Below, one piece after another: positions 5,965-6,168 of a stretch of DNA of 6,168 nucleotides. The stretch's first letter is position 1. Each line of letters begins with the position of its first letter. Made by a program: the position numbers and the translations under genes. The notes below the pieces were generated by a model. The model was given only the letters and a program-made list of their open reading frames with translations, was not told the origin of the DNA and did no database searches. Source of the DNA: SAR116 cluster bacterium (GTDB lineage Bacteria; Pseudomonadota; Alphaproteobacteria; Puniceispirillales; UBA1172); assembly GCA_002691725.1 (NCBI GenBank), contig NZIT01000060.1, positions 10,842 through 17,009 on the forward strand, written 5' to 3'.

Positions 5965-6168
5965 TCAGAGCCGCCCAAGCATGATTTGCGTCGCTTGGGT
6001 TAGCCGCTCTACCCATGTCTTGATACCGGCTTCGGAACGCAGCTGATCGTTGCGTATCTCAATCAGCAGATGGGCAATACCTCGCGGTTCAGCATATTGC
6101 GTGACAAACCAATCCGTATCTTCGGTGACCTGATAGGGAACATTAAAGCCGATATGTAAATCAGGCTC
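5965..6168 (-). CDS. N-formylglutamate amidohydrolase family protein, C-terminal fragment
   Basis: Only the last 67 codons are in the window; the gene runs off the right edge and stops with TGA at 5967-5965. The visible part carries the end of the N-formylglutamate amidohydrolase (FGase) family: an N-x-P-Y element (FNVPY, residues 8-12 of the fragment), the conserved strand HLLIEIRNDQL (residues 37-47) and a final amphipathic helix ending LGRL. The family hydrolyses N-formyl or related N-acyl amino acids with a zinc ion; its best known role is the last step of one histidine breakdown route, but many alphaproteobacterial members are found away from hut genes and have no proven substrate. The metal-binding N-terminal part is outside the window, so activity cannot be judged. 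It lies about 100 bases upstream of the malonyl-CoA decarboxylase gene on the same strand. Confidence 0.68.
   Translation of the reverse strand, partial: EPDLHIGFNVPYQVTEDTDWFVTQYAEPRGIAHLLIEIRNDQLRSEAGIKTWVERLTQATQIMLGRL

Noticed and set aside
1..6168. CRISPR array, tRNA, rRNA, insertion sequence or attachment site
   Set aside because: No regularly spaced repeats, cloverleaf, transposase motif or terminal inverted repeats were seen on either strand.

Overview
The window is 6.2 kb of densely packed bacterial DNA. It holds two genes on the + strand on the left, then a small ORF and four larger genes on the - strand, the last cut by the window edge. Composition is moderate (about 50% GC in most genes by spot counts, lower in the first gene). 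Compact spacing, Shine-Dalgarno sites matching the 16S anti-SD, and the gene set fit a Gram-negative bacterium, most likely a marine alphaproteobacterium of SAR116 (Puniceispirillum) type. That set is phosphonate and taurine scavenging, isocitrate lyase and malonyl-CoA decarboxylase. The taxon is an inference from gene style; no rRNA or other marker is present.

Layout: (1) 30-809 (+), phosphonoacetaldehyde hydrolase (PhnX), with all key catalytic residues at the numbering of the Bacillus enzyme. (2) 810-1014, a gap with a likely extended -10 promoter and a near-ideal ribosome binding site. (3) 1015-1872 (+), a taurine dioxygenase (TauD) type Fe(II)/2-oxoglutarate enzyme. (4) 1873-1988, a convergent gap with a perfect 14-bp tandem duplication and an 8-bp inverted repeat. 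(5) 1989-2216 (-), a 75-residue protein of unknown function next to the 3' end of (6) 2240-3535 (-), isocitrate lyase (AceA). (7) 3536-3673, the aceA control region: a cluster of TGTAAA half-sites over a candidate promoter, and a leader that can fold so that the aceA Shine-Dalgarno is fully paired. (8) 3674-4516 (-), a ten-helix DMT/EamA-type exporter. (9) 4579-5862 (-), malonyl-CoA decarboxylase. (10) 5965-6168 (-), the C-terminal end of an N-formylglutamate amidohydrolase family protein.

How the genes may work together (inference): several products converge on C2 metabolism. PhnX releases acetaldehyde and phosphate from a phosphonate, TauD releases aminoacetaldehyde and sulfite from taurine, malonyl-CoA decarboxylase makes acetyl-CoA, and isocitrate lyase lets cells grow on acetyl-CoA through the glyoxylate bypass. 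No malate synthase, taurine or phosphonate transporter, or phosphonate transaminase lies in the window. Nothing here is clearly a new multi-gene system. The features most worth a second look are the predicted RNA fold and operator cluster in front of aceA and the unknown small ORF coupled to its end.
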